Shown one piece after another: positions 1 through 12,183 of a DNA stretch of 64,000 bases. Every line of letters begins with the position of its first letter. Position 1 is the stretch's first letter. A program made the translations under genes and the position numbers. Source of the DNA: Stenocarpella maydis. Taxonomy: Eukaryota > Ascomycota > Sordariomycetes > Diaporthales > Diaporthaceae. The stretch spans positions 180,637 to 244,636 of the forward strand of contig NQMI01000065.1 in assembly GCA_002270565.1 (NCBI GenBank), read 5' to 3'. A model generated the notes under the pieces. That model had not been told where the DNA came from and searched no databases. It saw nothing but the letters and a program-made list of their open reading frames with translations.

Positions 1-99
1 CCTGCAGCATGAACGCTCCTCAAATTCGCGACGTACGTACCGCCGTCCGCCCTCCTCTGTCTAACTCTGCATGCTGACGCGACATGCTCACGCCCACAG

Positions 100-1116
100 G
101 ATCCTCTGGCTCTCTCTCGCGACAAGTCACATCTCCCAGCAATGGAAGGAGGCGCTCTCAGGTCCTTATGAACCTACAGATCAACGACCCCTCCGTGCCT
201 GGCCCCGGCGAGATGGTCCCCGATGCCGCCCATGCCCACGGTCACAGGAGCAGTTTCACGAGCCCGACAGGACATAGCATCGGCTCGCCTTTGCTGGCCG
301 CCGACCCCCACCACAACCGAGCACCTAGCCTGGGCGAGCTTCACCAGGAGCTGGAGGCTGAGCAGGAAGCTCAGGTGGTACGACTCGGTCTCATATGTGG
401 CTAGTAGACTCTGACCCTGTTCGCATATGCTGATAGCTGCTATTCCCTTCAGAACCGCCTCCTGTCCCAGATTCGCCAGCAGCAGGCCCAGATCCTGCAA
501 CTGCAGTCCCACCAGAACCACTCGTCGTCCGCCATCGCAGGCGACGAGTCGCCTGGTGTCACCACCCCGGGCCCCGGCGCACAACCCACCCCTACGTCCG
601 CAGCACCCAACGTCTCGGCCTCTGGCTCGCTCCCTCGCTCGCCCATATTCCCTCGCAGCTCCTTTGATGTCGCGCGCAACGACCTCCGACACAGGTCCCG
701 GACACCGAGCCGCGGCGCGTCGCCACGCCTTCGATCCACCTCCATCAGCCAGGACAGCGGGGAGCCGTTCGCGCTCGGCGGCAGGGATGAGAGCGCCTTC
801 TATCAGGCCGAGACTCAGATGTTGACGAGGGAGAACCAGATGCTCCGTCACCGCATCCGAGACCTAGGTAAGTCTGGAACAGCCACCACCATCGGGTCTA
901 CCATGCAGGCCGGCAGTTTGCTGACGTGGGGCCTTTGACCAAGAACGACAACTGGCAGAAGTGACTCCCGGCGGCACTAGTGCTTCGGTGACACACGAGC
1001 CTGCACACCACTCAGGCCTGACGCGGTCAGAGTCGGTCTCTGATGAGGCCAGACCTGCCGGTGTGGCACAGGGTTCACACACCCTCCCCATTCGAGAGAC
1101 CCCAAAAGATGAGTAG
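100..1116 (+). CDS. Conserved fungal coiled-coil protein, 5' end uncertain
   Basis: Three exons are supported: 100-377, 453-867 and 944-1116. The junctions keep one frame (donors at 378 and 868, acceptors ending at 452 and 943, a CTGAC branch site near 921). The product is rich in Ser, Pro and Gln. It has a helical Gln/Glu segment across the first junction (ELEAEQEAQV then NRLLSQIRQQQAQ) and a second helical segment near the last junction (ENQMLRHRIRDLERQLAEV), both coiled-coil-like. About 287 residues are visible. A further small upstream exon starting at an ATG at position 9 is possible (donor at 37 would give matching phase), but the true start may lie outside the window. I do not recognise a catalytic domain. 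It is probably a fungal-specific scaffold-type protein of unknown role. Confidence 0.7.
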
Positions 1117-1587
1117 ACGGTACGGTTGCGATTATAGTGCGACCTGCGGCAGTGCGGGTAACATGAGAGCATGGCTCGGGACGACGAGGATCCTATGAGA
1201 TCCTTGAATATGTTTGTACGACTATCCACCTGTAATGCTGTGCACTGGCGGTGTTGGGGCGTTGGCGGTGAATACCTAAGTAGTGCGCAGTGATAGAAAC
1301 CCCAACGGTTTCAATTCTAGACGGCACAGATATGCCCGTCCTCCTGGATGCATCTTCCCAGGAAATCCAAAGTGATACAATGATGCAAGAACTCCCAGCA
1401 TGGCGCCATGTGACCAAATTAGGTGTTCTGGTCTGGCTGATCCGGGCGCTCTCCGTGGCTATCATCCTTGCCTCTGTTACCATTCACTTGAACACACGCA
1501 TGCACGCGGCACCACCATGGCCCGCAGAGAGCAGTCCCGCCCTATGCTCCCGCTCCCGCTCCCGGTGGCCATTGAGAAAAACTCAGG

Positions 1588-2424
1588 TCAAGCCCCGACC
1601 ATCCTCTTGACCTTGTCCAGCAGCACCTTGCTCTCCCGCCCTAGCTTGGGCTTCCCGCGCGGCCTGCCCGAGGCCGAGAACCCCTTTGCCTTGAGCATCG
1701 CCCGCCGCGTGCGCTCGCGCGCGTCGATGCTGTGCGCGCGCTCCCGCTCCCGCCGCTCCGCCTCGGCCCTTCGGGCTTCTGCCTCTGCCCTGTTGCGGCT
1801 GCCCTCGTCGAGCGCCTTGTCGTAGTAGTCGGGCCGGCGCTTGTTGTTGCGCCTCCTGCCGGGTCGGTGCGGTCCTGGAGGGTCGTCTGCGGAGGGGGTG
1901 TCTGCCGGTTCACCTGCTGTGTTTATGTTTGCGGGTTCCGAGGCCGCGGTGTTGCTGTCGTCGTCGTGGTCGTCGTGCCCCTCGTGTCCTTCGTCTTGCC
2001 CCCCCCCCGCAGGTGTTTGCCGTTCCCTCCTGACCTCCCTCCGCCGCGGCGCCCTCTCGCCGTCGAGCAGGGCCTGCCGCTCCGGGTTGACGTGCTGCCT
2101 GTCCATCTGCTCGTCGTCCATGCGCTGCTGGCGGTCCGGGTGGACCTGCGGCTCCCCTGCTGCTGCGGCGGCGGCGGGCCTCCCCTGCTGCCTCTCCCTC
2201 TCCCTCTGCAGCTCCGCCTTGACCTTGGCGTAGTCCTTCTTCACCTTTGCCTTGTGGATTAGCTCGTGCTTGATCTTGATGTTCTTGCGCTTCCACGCGC
2301 CGTCTGGGAGGTTCTCCGGCCCGACGCGGAACCCCTTGCGCTTCTTCGCCGCTGGGGCCGCGGGCGGGGCGCTTCCTCCCTCGCCCTCGCCCTCGACCTC
2401 GTCGCGTGGTCGTTTGGAGCCCAT
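1588..2424 (-). CDS. fyv7: rRNA-processing protein Fyv7-like
   Basis: A single-exon gene of 278 residues. Near the N-terminus, after the Lys-rich AAKKRKGF, comes the conserved Fyv7 signature: VGPENLPDGAWKRK, then a basic helix IKHELIHKAKVKKDYAKVKAEL. The middle is low complexity (Gln/Arg, Asp/His and Pro runs). A second conserved helical block (YYDKALDEG... through the long Arg/Glu/Ala helix to GKPKLGRESKVLLDKVKRMV) ends the protein, as in the family. In yeast Fyv7 is a nucleolar SSU-processome factor needed for 18S rRNA maturation. The start is the ATG read leftwards from 2424 (MGSKRPRDE); a longer ORF upstream starts in non-conserved sequence. It is divergent from idh2, with about 785 bp between the starts. 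The acidic/His-rich insert is poorly conserved in such proteins. Confidence 0.85.
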   Translation of the reverse strand: MGSKRPRDEVEGEGEGGSAPPAAPAAKKRKGFRVGPENLPDGAWKRKNIKIKHELIHKAKVKKDYAKVKAELQRERERQQGRPAAAAAAGEPQVHPDRQQRMDDEQMDRQHVNPERQALLDGERAPRRREVRRERQTPAGGGQDEGHEGHDDHDDDSNTAASEPANINTAGEPADTPSADDPPGPHRPGRRRNNKRRPDYYDKALDEGSRNRAEAEARRAEAERRERERAHSIDARERTRRAMLKAKGFSASGRPRGKPKLGRESKVLLDKVKRMVGA

Positions 2425-2583
2425 CTTGCTGGGGTGGTGGTCAAGGGCTGCGGTCGGGGGTGGGCGCAAGTAAGTGGCGGGCCGTGATGGGGCTGGTTGA
2501 CCATGCAGCAGAGCCTCAGCGGTTCTGAGATTTGTCTGACCTGCCTGTCTTGTCTGTCAGGCTGACGGCAGGATTGCACGGAC

Positions 2584-2621
<38 letters not shown>

Positions 2622-3208
2622 TTTAGAGTGGAACCGTGATGGTCGAGACCCGATAGTGCAGATAGCGATAATAGTGTAAACCCAGCAGCATTGCTATGTG
2701 GGGGGGGGGATAAATCTCAGCGGGTCCATTCGCAGCTCGGCGGGATGGGCAGTCTTGGGGCCGACCCGAGTCGGGTATGTTCGGCCATGTCGGAGTAAAG
2801 GCAAAATGGCGCAGGATCCCGGTGCGTGAATCTTTTTTAGCGGGCTGGCAGTGGCCAAAAGCCGCACCCGCAAGAGGAGGAGCTCCGGCCAAGGCTAGTT
2901 AGCGGATGGGACCTCTTGTGCTGTGTTGACGTTTTGCCCTGCGTGTCTGTGTGTGTGGGCGTGGGTGATCTTTGACAACCTCAACCTCAACCTCAGACTC
3001 CAAACCTCCCTTCTCCTGCTCCTCTCTTCCTCCTTACTTCTTTCTCTGTGACCACCCGTTCATTCATTGCCGTGCTTGTTGTTGTTCTGCTGGGACGCCT
3101 CGAGTCGGGAACTGGCATATATCCTAATCCATCCACCCACCCACGCACCCAATCGCCTACCCACCCACCACCTCTCACTCTTGTCCCCTCCTCTCACACG
3201 TCCACAAG
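2425..3208. promoter_or_regulatory. Divergent intergenic promoter region fyv7 / idh2
   Basis: No gene is supported here. The region holds a GA dinucleotide run, a G9 run near 2701, a three-fold CAACCT repeat near 2978-2995 and a long pyrimidine-rich tract (about 2996-3205) directly before the idh2 start. Pyrimidine tracts of this kind are common in strongly expressed ascomycete promoters and 5' UTRs. No TATA box could be placed with confidence. Confidence 0.5.
2588..2620. repeat. (GA)n microsatellite
   Basis: About 16 perfect GA units in the fyv7-idh2 intergenic region. It is visible directly in the sequence and is likely to vary in length between isolates. Confidence 0.95.
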
Positions 3209-4363
3209 ATGCTGGCCGTCCGCTCCATGGCCGCCCCTGCGCGGCGCCAGCTCGCCCGTGCGGCCCCCCGCGCCACCCTCGCCTTCAGCCAGACACAATG
3301 CCAGAGGAGATGGGCCTCGGGCGAGAGGGTGGCCAAGTACAACGGCGTCAAGGACAAGAACGGCAACTACCCCGTCAGCCTGATCGAGGGCGACGGCATC
3401 GGGCCCGAGATCTCGCAGGCCGTCAAGGACATCTTCGCCGCGGCCAGGGCGCCCATCGCGTGGGAGCCCGTCGACGTCACGCCCATCCTCAAGGACGGCA
3501 AGACGGCCATCCCGGACGCGGCCATTGAGAGCATCGAGCGCAACAAGGTCGCCCTCAAGGGGCCGCTCGCCACCCCCGTCGGCAAGGGCCACGTCTCGCT
3601 CAACCTGACCCTGCGCCGCACCTTCAACCTCTTTGCCAACCTGCGGCCCTGCCGCTCCGTCGCCGGCTACCGCACCCCCTACGACAACGTCGACACCGTC
3701 CTGATCCGCGAGAACACCGAGGGCGAGTACTCGGGCATCGAGCACACCGTCGTCGACGGCGTCGTCCAGAGCATCAAGCTCATCACCCGCGAGGCCTCGG
3801 AGCGCGTCCTGCGCTTCGCCTTCCAGCAGGCCCAGGAGATTGGCCGCACAAAGGTCCGCGTCGTCCACAAGGCCACCATCATGAAGCTGTCCGACGGCCT
3901 CTTCCTCTCCACCGCCCGCGACGTCGCCAAGGACTTCCCCGGCATCGAGCTCGACGACGAGCTGCTCGACAACACCTGCCTCAAGATGACCACCGACCCC
4001 GTCCCCTACAACGACAAGGTCCTCGTCATGCCCAACCTCTACGGCGACATCCTCTCCGACATGTGCGCCGGCCTCATTGGCGGCCTGGGCCTCACCCCCT
4101 CGGGCAACATCGGCGACGAGTGCTCCATCTTCGAGGCCGTCCACGGCTCCGCCCCCGACATCGCGGGCAAGGGCCTCGCCAACCCCACCGCCCTGCTGCT
4201 CTCCTCCATGATGATGCTGCGCCACATGGGCCTCGGCGACTACGCCGACCGCATCGAGCAGGCCGCCTTCGACACCCTCGCCGAGGGCAAGGCCCTGACC
4301 GGCGACCTGGGTGGCAAGGCCAAGACAGACGAGTACGCCGCCGCCATCATCGCCAAGCTGTAG
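3209..4363 (+). CDS. idh2: NAD-dependent isocitrate dehydrogenase, subunit 2, mitochondrial
   Basis: An intact, intronless gene of 384 residues. Residues 1-36 form an Arg/Ala-rich amphipathic presequence ([19 protein letters not shown]...) typical of mitochondrial import. The isocitrate/isopropylmalate dehydrogenase fold follows: [12 protein letters not shown], the substrate-binding [18 protein letters not shown] region, [46 protein letters not shown] and [15 protein letters not shown]. The enzyme oxidises isocitrate to 2-oxoglutarate with NAD+ in the TCA cycle. In yeast the active enzyme is an Idh1/Idh2 hetero-octamer with Idh2 catalytic, and this protein follows the Idh2 pattern rather than Idh1. 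Codon use is strongly C-ending, suggesting high expression. Long antisense ORFs over it are composition shadows. Confidence 0.95.
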   Translation: MLAVRSMAAPARRQLARAAPRATLAFSQTQCQRRWASGERVAKYNGVKDKNGNYPVSLIEGDGIGPEISQAVKDIFAAARAPIAWEPVDVTPILKDGKTAIPDAAIESIERNKVALKGPLATPVGKGHVSLNLTLRRTFNLFANLRPCRSVAGYRTPYDNVDTVLIRENTEGEYSGIEHTVVDGVVQSIKLITREASERVLRFAFQQAQEIGRTKVRVVHKATIMKLSDGLFLSTARDVAKDFPGIELDDELLDNTCLKMTTDPVPYNDKVLVMPNLYGDILSDMCAGLIGGLGLTPSGNIGDECSIFEAVHGSAPDIAGKGLANPTALLLSSMMMLRHMGLGDYADRIEQAAFDTLAEGKALTGDLGGKAKTDEYAAAIIAKL

Positions 4364-4933
4364 AGGGGGGAGGAAAAAAAAAGCAAGCGCCACGAAGCGG
4401 GGGCGGGGGGCGGGCGGGCCGAATGCCACAAGTTTTCCTAGTGCAAACCGGGGACAAACTTACAATGACACCCGAAAAAAAAAAAAAAAAGACCAAAAAA
4501 CTCTCTTTTACAATTCGCGGAACATTCTTACGCTCACCGCCTTTCCGCTCAGTAAAGGAGGCTGAGCTTGCGATGGGTCATACTGTGGATTACCGGAGGC
4601 GTGCATATTTGTCGGGGCATAACGACTACATTACAGACCACCACGCCCTTCCGCGCACCTTTTTTGCATCAATCTTGGGGGGGGGGGTGATTATAACTAC
4701 CACACGCACGCACGAGACAAAGAAGGGCAGAGAAGGCTGGGTGAGAAGGAACGGGGTGTTGGCTCCCAAGGGGGGCTAGAAAATTGTAGACTGTATCAGT
4801 AGTTAGGGCTCTGCAAAGCAATGCATCAATTACAAATGCCACCCGTCTAACAAGACGCCCCCTCCGAGAGCGCGCCCATACTACCCAATCCGACCCGTAA
4901 ACAAATCCACCCCTCCCCCAAGGCATGGGGGGA
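4364..4933. other. 3' intergenic region between convergent idh2 and sec5
   Basis: No gene is supported. The stretch contains an A16 run near 4477 and a G9 run near 4679. It presumably carries the 3' UTRs and polyadenylation signals of the two convergent genes. Confidence 0.6.
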
Positions 4934-7900
4934 CTAGATCGACCCAGCCGTCGACATGGTAGTAGAAACGCTGCTCGTGTCGCCCCTCCCGCCCGCGCCG
5001 TCCCTCCGCCTCGGCTTCCGGAAGCACGCAAACTCGTTCTTGCTCGCCTCGCGCAGCCTCTTGAGCGCGCCGCGCATCTCGGGCAGCTCGGCCTGCAGCT
5101 TCGCGCGGGCGTCGTTGTCGGTGCGCGAGTCGAGCTCCTGGTAGATGGCCGTCTGCAGCTCCGTGGCCTTGTCCGTCATGTACTGCGAGAGCGTCTGCGC
5201 GACGAACTCGACGTCGAGCGTCGCCTGCATGAGCGCGGGGAGGTCGTACCGCGGCCTCGCCCGGAAGGCCTCGAGGAGCTCCCGCGACGATAGCTCCAGC
5301 AGGTACGAGAGCACCTGGCCCGTCAGGGAGGCCGCCGTCGTCGAGACCTGGCTGTGCACCAGCACCAGGCCTAGCAGCGCCTCGTACACGTAGGGCCTCA
5401 CCTCGCGCGGCTTGTCGCTCGGCGAGGCGGGCGCCCAGTCCGGGGCTGTCACGCCCGCGCGGATCACGGAGCGGAGGGACTCGATGTAGGGCCGCGTGTA
5501 GGACTGAAAGAGGCGCGCGTCGATCTGCGCGAGGACGTCCTTGATCTTGAGGGTCTCGTCGGTGAGCTGGACCGAGAAGGCGTTCTCGAACTGCGTGTTG
5601 AGGCCGGGCACGACCTCTGCTCGGAGTGATTGGAAGTTGCTCAGGGTCAGCAGCATGCGGACATTCTGCGGGACGTAGTCAGCACGTGTGGTGTACATGT
5701 AAATGGCTGTGGCTCTGTACTTACCCTGTCGCCGGCGTTTATCGTTGCGCCGCTCATGCTAGATACCCGTGAGCTGCCCCCGTTCACAACCACGAATCCC
5801 TCTTCAGTTGTCCAGTCGTCATCCGTCTTCCGGACAGAACGTTCCGCGTTCTCTACCATACCGCTCAGAGCCTTGTACAGTGTCGTGACGTACTGACTGC
5901 GCACCGTCTGTAGCAACTTCGTAGGGGGCGGCTGTACAATGTCACCCGCGCCAGGTTTTGACATGGCTTCCGAAATGTACAGTATCTGCTGCATACCCGT
6001 CAGGAGGGCGCTCTCGAATGCCTTGAAACTGGCAGGCATCTTGGTCACATCCTTCCTCTCAGCGGATCTGCTCCAGTCCTCCACATATTTGATGTTCTCT
6101 GCGTCCTTGTTCCACGCGGCGCACAGGGCCGACACACATCGCTCTCTGATGGATGCGACCAGAGTCCTCAGCTTCTCAAGAACCGCGCCATCGCCCCGGG
6201 CGACGGGCGCCAGGCTGGCCATGTCGCAAGCCCCTGAGCCAACGACGGCAAGGATCTTGGCGAGATAGTGCACAGCACTGACCGAGTTCGACCAGGGCGG
6301 CCAGAAGGCATATTTCTCCCACTGTTCCCCGCGCCTGGGAGACGGAGGCGGGATGCTTCCTGGGTCCAGGTGCATCCGAGGGTCTCTAAGCGTGTTGGGC
6401 GTAAGAGCCACGCCGCCCAGAGCAGCGGATAAGGGCGTAGTAGGCTCTGAGGGCATGGGGGAGAGGAGCATCGAGATATCCTCAGGCGGCGGGCCGACGA
6501 AGAATAGGTAGATTTGCTCTCGGATCATGCCGACAAGCTCTAGTGTTCCCTTTCGCAGGTCCGCGGCCCATTCTGGGGTCAGTTCGTGGTGCTTGAGCGA
6601 TTCGCCATTGTAGCCGGTTGGCATGGACGTCTGTGTTCTGCCTTCCAGGAAGCCCTGGACAGTCTGCCAGAAGTCGACTACTTCTCCGATGATGCCCTGG
6701 GAGGACATCATGTTGTTCATAAACGCGTAAATCTTCTCCCACAGCTCCACGATATCGGCCGAGTCGAAGGAGTGCGACTTGCTATCTATCGATTGTCGTG
6801 CAATAGTCTTCAGGTGTGTCGCGATTGCCTGTGACCCGGGCTTCTCAGCGCTTGCGATGCGCCGCCTTGCTACCTCGATTTCGACCTTGGTCCTGTCTGC
6901 GGTTGATGTGGCCTTGCTCTTGAGGTACTCGAAACGGCTGAGAAGCCAGATCCATATGGGGTTCTCCTCGACGCCGAGCTCGAGCAGCAGACTTATGATT
7001 TCCATGTGCTGGTCCTGCCGTCCGGCGGTCTCTGACTTCGGTGCAGTGTGGAGGTTGACCAGCTTCTTCCACATATCCCGCTTGAAAGCCTCGATCTGGT
7101 CGTGCACATCATGCCACATCCGGGCGGCCATGAGGATCTGATATAATTGGTGGTCTGGCAACTTCTCCTCCTTGCTGCCATTCTGGGACAGAGTCCGGGC
7201 CTCGTCTGCGAACGACCTGGCCCTATTGTACTCTTCAACCAACGCCTCGTGGTCCTTCCGCTTGATGCTTTCGGCGATCGCCGAGCTGATTTCGACATAT
7301 TCCCGGTGCTTCTCCAGGTTCGCAGCCACGTCCTTTAGCCTCTCCTCCTTGTCTCGCCCGCCCAGAGCGGGCCCCCACACGTCCTCCGCCTTTGCCGACA
7401 CGTCCAGCAGCGGGCCCTTGATGCCCGCCACTCCGTACTCGCTCTCTTTCACGAGCGCATTCTTCTTCCTCGGGTCCGGCGGCATCGGGCTGGCCAGGGC
7501 GATGCTGCTGCGGAAGCTGTTCCTACTAGCATGTCTCGAGTGGGCGCGGGGTCGGGTGGTCGGAGGCGTGGGGTCTGCACCGCGGTACTTCATCTCCTTG
7601 TAGACGTTGTCGATCGTGGCCTTTGCGCGCACGAAGCGCTCAAAGTTGGATTCGACGAGGACCTTGAGGGAGGCGCTCTTCTGGTCGATGGACTGGGACA
7701 GGATGTCCAGGCCGTTCAGCAGCGATTGCGTGTCCGCCGTCGCATGCATCTGGGAGAGGAACAGCGCGGGGGAGAAGGTGGTCGAGGACATGAGGAATCG
7801 ATTTCGTAGCCGGGGGTCCTCCTGGACGGGAACGCCGAGCTGCTTCAACGTCCTGACGACGCTGTCGGTGGTGCCCAACGGGTCGGGCTCGTCCTTCTGA

Positions 7901-8127
7901 ACAATGTTCCCCACGCCATTCGCAGACTTCTCCTGGCCGGGAAGCATGCTGACCCTGTTGCTGACGGCCCTCTCAAGCGCCTGGTACCTCGACTTGCGCC
8001 GGTTGACCTTCTTCTTGGTCTCCTCATCTTCCGATACGTCGCTCGTGTCCTTCTCGGCGGGCCATTCGACGGGATACGGGTCCGACAGCTGGTAGAAGTC
8101 CAGCACGGTTCGTTCGAGGTCGGCCAT
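4934..8127 (-). CDS. sec5: Exocyst complex component Sec5
   Basis: Two exons: 5725-8127 and 4934-5665, read leftwards. The 59-bp intron has donor GTAAGT (at 5724), a CTGAC branch and a CAG acceptor (5666), in phase 0. The product is about 1044 residues, close to fungal Sec5. The start at 8127 has a near-ideal context (GCCATGGCC) and gives the conserved N-terminus MADLERTVLDFYQLSDPYP, followed by KDEPDPLGTTDSVVRTLKQLG and SPALFLSQMHATADTQSL. The helical Sec5/CorEx region covers residues of about 130-250. Sec5 is a subunit of the octameric exocyst that tethers secretory vesicles at the plasma membrane of hyphal tips and septa. No break is seen. The C-terminus is low complexity (Ser/Thr/Gly). 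Confidence 0.9.
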
Positions 8128-8989
8128 GGCAGGCTGGTCTTCTGGCCGTCTCTCAGGCAAGTGACAGCCACGAGGCTTGGGCGAGTTTGCGAGTCGTGAG
8201 CCAGTTGGTGGATGGTTGTGCTGATATTGATGTTTCACATGTCCGTACCTGGAGCCCGTCAAGTGTCCAGCGAAGCTACAGTCCAGGGGAGGGGCACGGA
8301 CCACAGCTTATTATGACCTCACCCCAATCCCCCCTGCTCACGACATCGGCCTTTAGGTTTTCCTCTGCACCACCGTTCATTCGTGATAGCTTTGATCATT
8401 GCGCACCTGGAATGAATGGACTCGCTTCGAACACAGACTTGGCTCAGACATCGATAGAACCATATGAGCCCTCCCGTTGTGCAGTCGGTCGGTTGATGCG
8501 GTCGGCTCAATCCAAGGCATTCTATATGGACGCGCTCCTTTCTCGCCATTAAAACTTAAGATTATGCCCAGGCTATATGCTGTTAGCTGTGTATTGGGCT
8601 ATGCGCACAATTCTATATTGAGGAGCTAGCTGATGGGGAATAGATATCAGCTCGAATATGCTGGATGATGAGGGACGCCGTGCCTGATATTTGCTCCAAG
8701 TTCTTTCCCCGCATATGCGACAGCCAACCTGTTACTAGGTAACGCAAGAAATGCACTGTAAGCAAAAGCCTCTTAGCTGCAGCTCTAGGGCTTAGCTGCT
8801 GCCTAATACGCTGTGCTGGGGGCACTTGAGCAGGCTCAAAAGCAACCCATGCACGCGGCTCGGGGATCCGCAAAGGTTCCCCAACCTCTTGTCAAGTACA
8901 AAGTTTGCTCCAGACCCGATGTTGTTGTTTAAGCCCATAAGTTCCACCGAAGCACGCAGCCTGAAGCGCCGGAGACGCTGCTGCACGCC
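8128..8989. other. Intergenic region sec5 / HET-ankyrin
   Basis: No ORF with protein-like conservation was recognised. The 200 bases next to the sec5 start probably hold its promoter. Nothing else could be assigned. Confidence 0.5.
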
Positions 8990-11900
8990 ATGGCCGCTTT
9001 CAGATATAGTCCGATAGATCTGTCGAAACCCGCCATACGACTCGCACGGCTTTGTAGGGGCTACTACACCGACCCAGTCCGCTGCGAGCTCTTCGAGGCA
9101 TCCCTGGATCCGAGCGAGATCATTCCATATAAGGCCTTGTCTTATGTTTGGGGCGATGAGTCCGAGAGGAAAAAGATTTGCATCAACGACAAGAAAGCCT
9201 TTGTGATAAGCAACTTGTTCAAGGCGTTGGAGTCTCTCAGGCAGATGGGCGAGGACCTCATTCTTTGGATCGATGCCATTTGTATAGGCCGGGACAACCC
9301 TAAGGAAAAAGAACACCAAGTCGGCCAGATGCGGCTTGTCTATGAGCACGCTGACGAAGTCATCATTTGCCTGGGCGAGAATGACGCCAACGTCGACATC
9401 TTGTTCGAGTGTGCGAGGAAGCTGGACAAGGCCGTGGGGAAGCTGCGAACAAGATCAACGATATTTGAGGTTTGGGAGAGGCTGTGGGACGAGAACGAGA
9501 AATAACGCCTTCGCTTCGATGCGGGCTTCGGAACCGACTACGGCGATCGACGACGTTCAGCCCTGCGAGGCCTCCTGGGGCGACCATGGTTCAAACGCGT
9601 ATGGGTCATTCAGGTGAGTATCTCGATCATCAACTCTCTGCATCACTGACTCAGGATTCATGTAGGAAGCTGCCAGTGCTAAGAGGGCCACGGTCATGTG
9701 CGGCCCGAACGCGATATCGACTAGAACCTTTACCATGCTGCCGCAACTAATGCAGGAAAAAGTTGATGCTCACATGCAGGCTGTTCTGGATGTGATGCCG
9801 GGCCCTTTGCGTTCCGTTTCATCCTGGTGGAACGAAAGTCGCGATCTCGAGACGCTACTTAAGAAATTTGGCAAGAGTGAGTCGAGCAACCCGCGCGATG
9901 TCGTATATGCCCTCCTCAGGATATCGTCAAATTTCAAGGACAACAGCATTCTCTCTCCTGACTATAAGATATCATTCGAGGAGGCTGTGCAGAACACCAT
10001 CTGGGCCTTGTTGTTTGGCGAGGTTCTGGACCGGAGTCTCTACAGCCTTCCGGTATGGACAAGACGCGATTCCTGGAGTCTATGCGAGACTTGTCAGGCA
10101 GTGTGTTTATTTGGGCTGTCGAAACAAAGGAAACAACCGTTCTGACGCGCCTTCTCACGAGTCCGAGTTGCCTGGATAATGTTCAAGACCCAAACACGAT
10201 CAAAGGACTTTGTGATCATAAATGGCCGCTACATTACCTGATCGAAAGGAATGGACCATTGAGCGCGATCGAGTCGTTCATGCCCCATGCAGATCTGGAA
10301 ATTAACCGTTTAGCCAACATATACCATGGTGGACCATTACATCTTGCTGCGGCCATGGGGAAGGCACGTGTCGTCCGCGTTCTTCTTCAACATCCGGACA
10401 TTGACGTGAATCTACGAGGAAATGGAGCAATTGTCAGAAACATGCTCCAAGCCAGCAAATATTACACCAATTTTGTGATTCCTGATATAGATCGTGAGGT
10501 GTATGGGCCGGATACGCCATTGAACATCGCAGTAGCGGAAGGGCATGCATCGGTGGTAAAAGTTGCTGCTGAAGTATCGCAACAATGGCGTACGCGTGCA
10601 AGCCAAAAATACGGGAGGAACGGCTCTACACCTTGCTGCCGTGGTGCTCGGGCTCGAAGCCCATTCCGAGTCTGAAGATATGGCTAGATTGCTTCTCCAG
10701 CACGACGACGTGGACGTGAACGGCAAGGATTGGAGAGGGAACTCGCCGCTGAACATAGCTGCAATCCAAGAAAACAGCTGTATGGTTAGGTCGCTCTTGA
10801 AACAGGAGGGAATCGACGTCAATCATGTTGGAGCAAGTGGTACGCCGCTTGAATCGGCGGTGAGGGCAAAGTCCACCACGATCATTGCAATCCTGGTCCG
10901 AGACGCCACGGTCGATCATGAAGAGGTTTTGAGACTGATGAAGAGGGCGGTTTGGACAAGGCACAATAAACATGCAGTGCTGGAAGAGCTTCTCAACGGT
11001 TGCACTGACAAAGATGGCGAAGTTCTCGGTCAAGCACTTATCAGAGCATCGGAATATGGGGATCTTGCCATGATCAAGATGTTGCTTGATAGGGGCGCCA
11101 GAACGAACGGGCACGGTGAGCCCTGGTTTCGACATGAGCCCGAGAATTACCAGCATAACACGACCGCATTGCGTGCTGCGGTCGACATGGAAAATGAAGG
11201 AGCTGTTCGCTTGCTTCTTAGCAATGACTTCCGGGGAAACGACTTGGAAGAGGGCGATCCGGGCGAAGTCCTCAAGTATAAGGAAGATATGACAACGGCA
11301 TTGGCCCAGGCCATGAGACAGGGTCGGCTGTCCCTCGTTGAACTGCTCCTCATCTATGGCGCCTCGGTCCATCACAGGGACTTGCACGGTACAACGCCAC
11401 TCCTGGCTTTATTGCCTCGGGATTCACACGGAGTAATTTGGAGGATCCCTTGTTCGTCACGGACCCTACGAAAGGGTACCGAATGCCCATGGGACACGCA
11501 CGGCATAGAAATGCTAAGCCTTCACGGAGCGGGGATGAGTTGCGACACACAATGTGTGAGTGAGAAGCCTAATAAAACGCTCATTGCTGCTACAATCAGA
11601 CTGGGAAACGAGTCAAGGTGGATATTTGACGAAGTTGCTGCATTGCGGGGGCAGCGCCCTGGAGGCTCGCTGGAGGTTGAGATTGAACACGAACGCGATA
11701 TGGGCACGACTGTAAAGCTCGTTGGCATTGTTCGACTGCTCCTTGAGCACGGTGCCGATATTGAAGCGAGAGATAGCCGCGGCGCAACGCTTCTGTGGAT
11801 GGCGGTAAGCAGGAATTGTCTTGAACTTGCTGACCTGCTATTGAGTTTCGGCGCGAATATGGAGGCTAACGATTCCTGTCATGGGCGCACAGCACTTTGG

Positions 11901-12173
11901 GTTGCAGCACTGTTGGACTTGGACGAGATGATCTACAAATTGATTGCAAGAGGTGCAAACATGGAGGTTAGGTGTAAGCAGGGGAAACCCCCATTGTGTA
12001 TAGCGGCTGAGAAGGGTTGCAGGAGGGCAGTCAAGGCGCTGATGGACTGTCGAGCTGACCCGCACATTCTGGATCATCAAAGGCGAACACCATCTGATCT
12101 GGCACAGGATAATGGGCACGAGGAAATAGCTAGCATGTGCAGCAGAGGCCAGAAGGGTGGACTGGAGGAGTAG
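8990..12173 (+). pseudogene. HET-domain ankyrin-repeat protein, broken by one stop and two frameshifts
   Basis: The N-terminal HET domain shows YKALSYVWGD, LILWIDAICI and EKEHQVGQMRLVYEHADEV. After an in-frame TAA at 9503-9505 the same frame continues with the HET motif GLLGRPWFKRVWVIQ. A 52-bp intron (9614-9665, donor GTGAGT, CTGAC branch) leads to a linker and a C-terminal half with many ankyrin repeats (TALHLAAV, SPLNIAAI, GADIEARDSRGATLLWMAV). The frame changes near 10067 (a T appears lost in TTT) and near 10562 (an extra G), so no single product results. Family knowledge: HET proteins trigger cell death when incompatible fungal cells fuse. The ankyrin half (10563-12173) is open for 536 codons. 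Breaks could be true decay or base-call errors. Confidence 0.8.
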
Positions 12174-12183
12174 TTCGGTCGTC

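Noticed and set aside
1641..2296. Several long ORFs in other frames over fyv7.
   Set aside because: GC-rich, low-complexity shadows; only the reverse frame has the Fyv7 motifs.
3194..4429. A 411-codon reverse-strand ORF over idh2.
   Set aside because: It is a shadow of the C-ending codons of idh2; its Gly/Ala/Val/Asp-rich sequence has no conserved motif.
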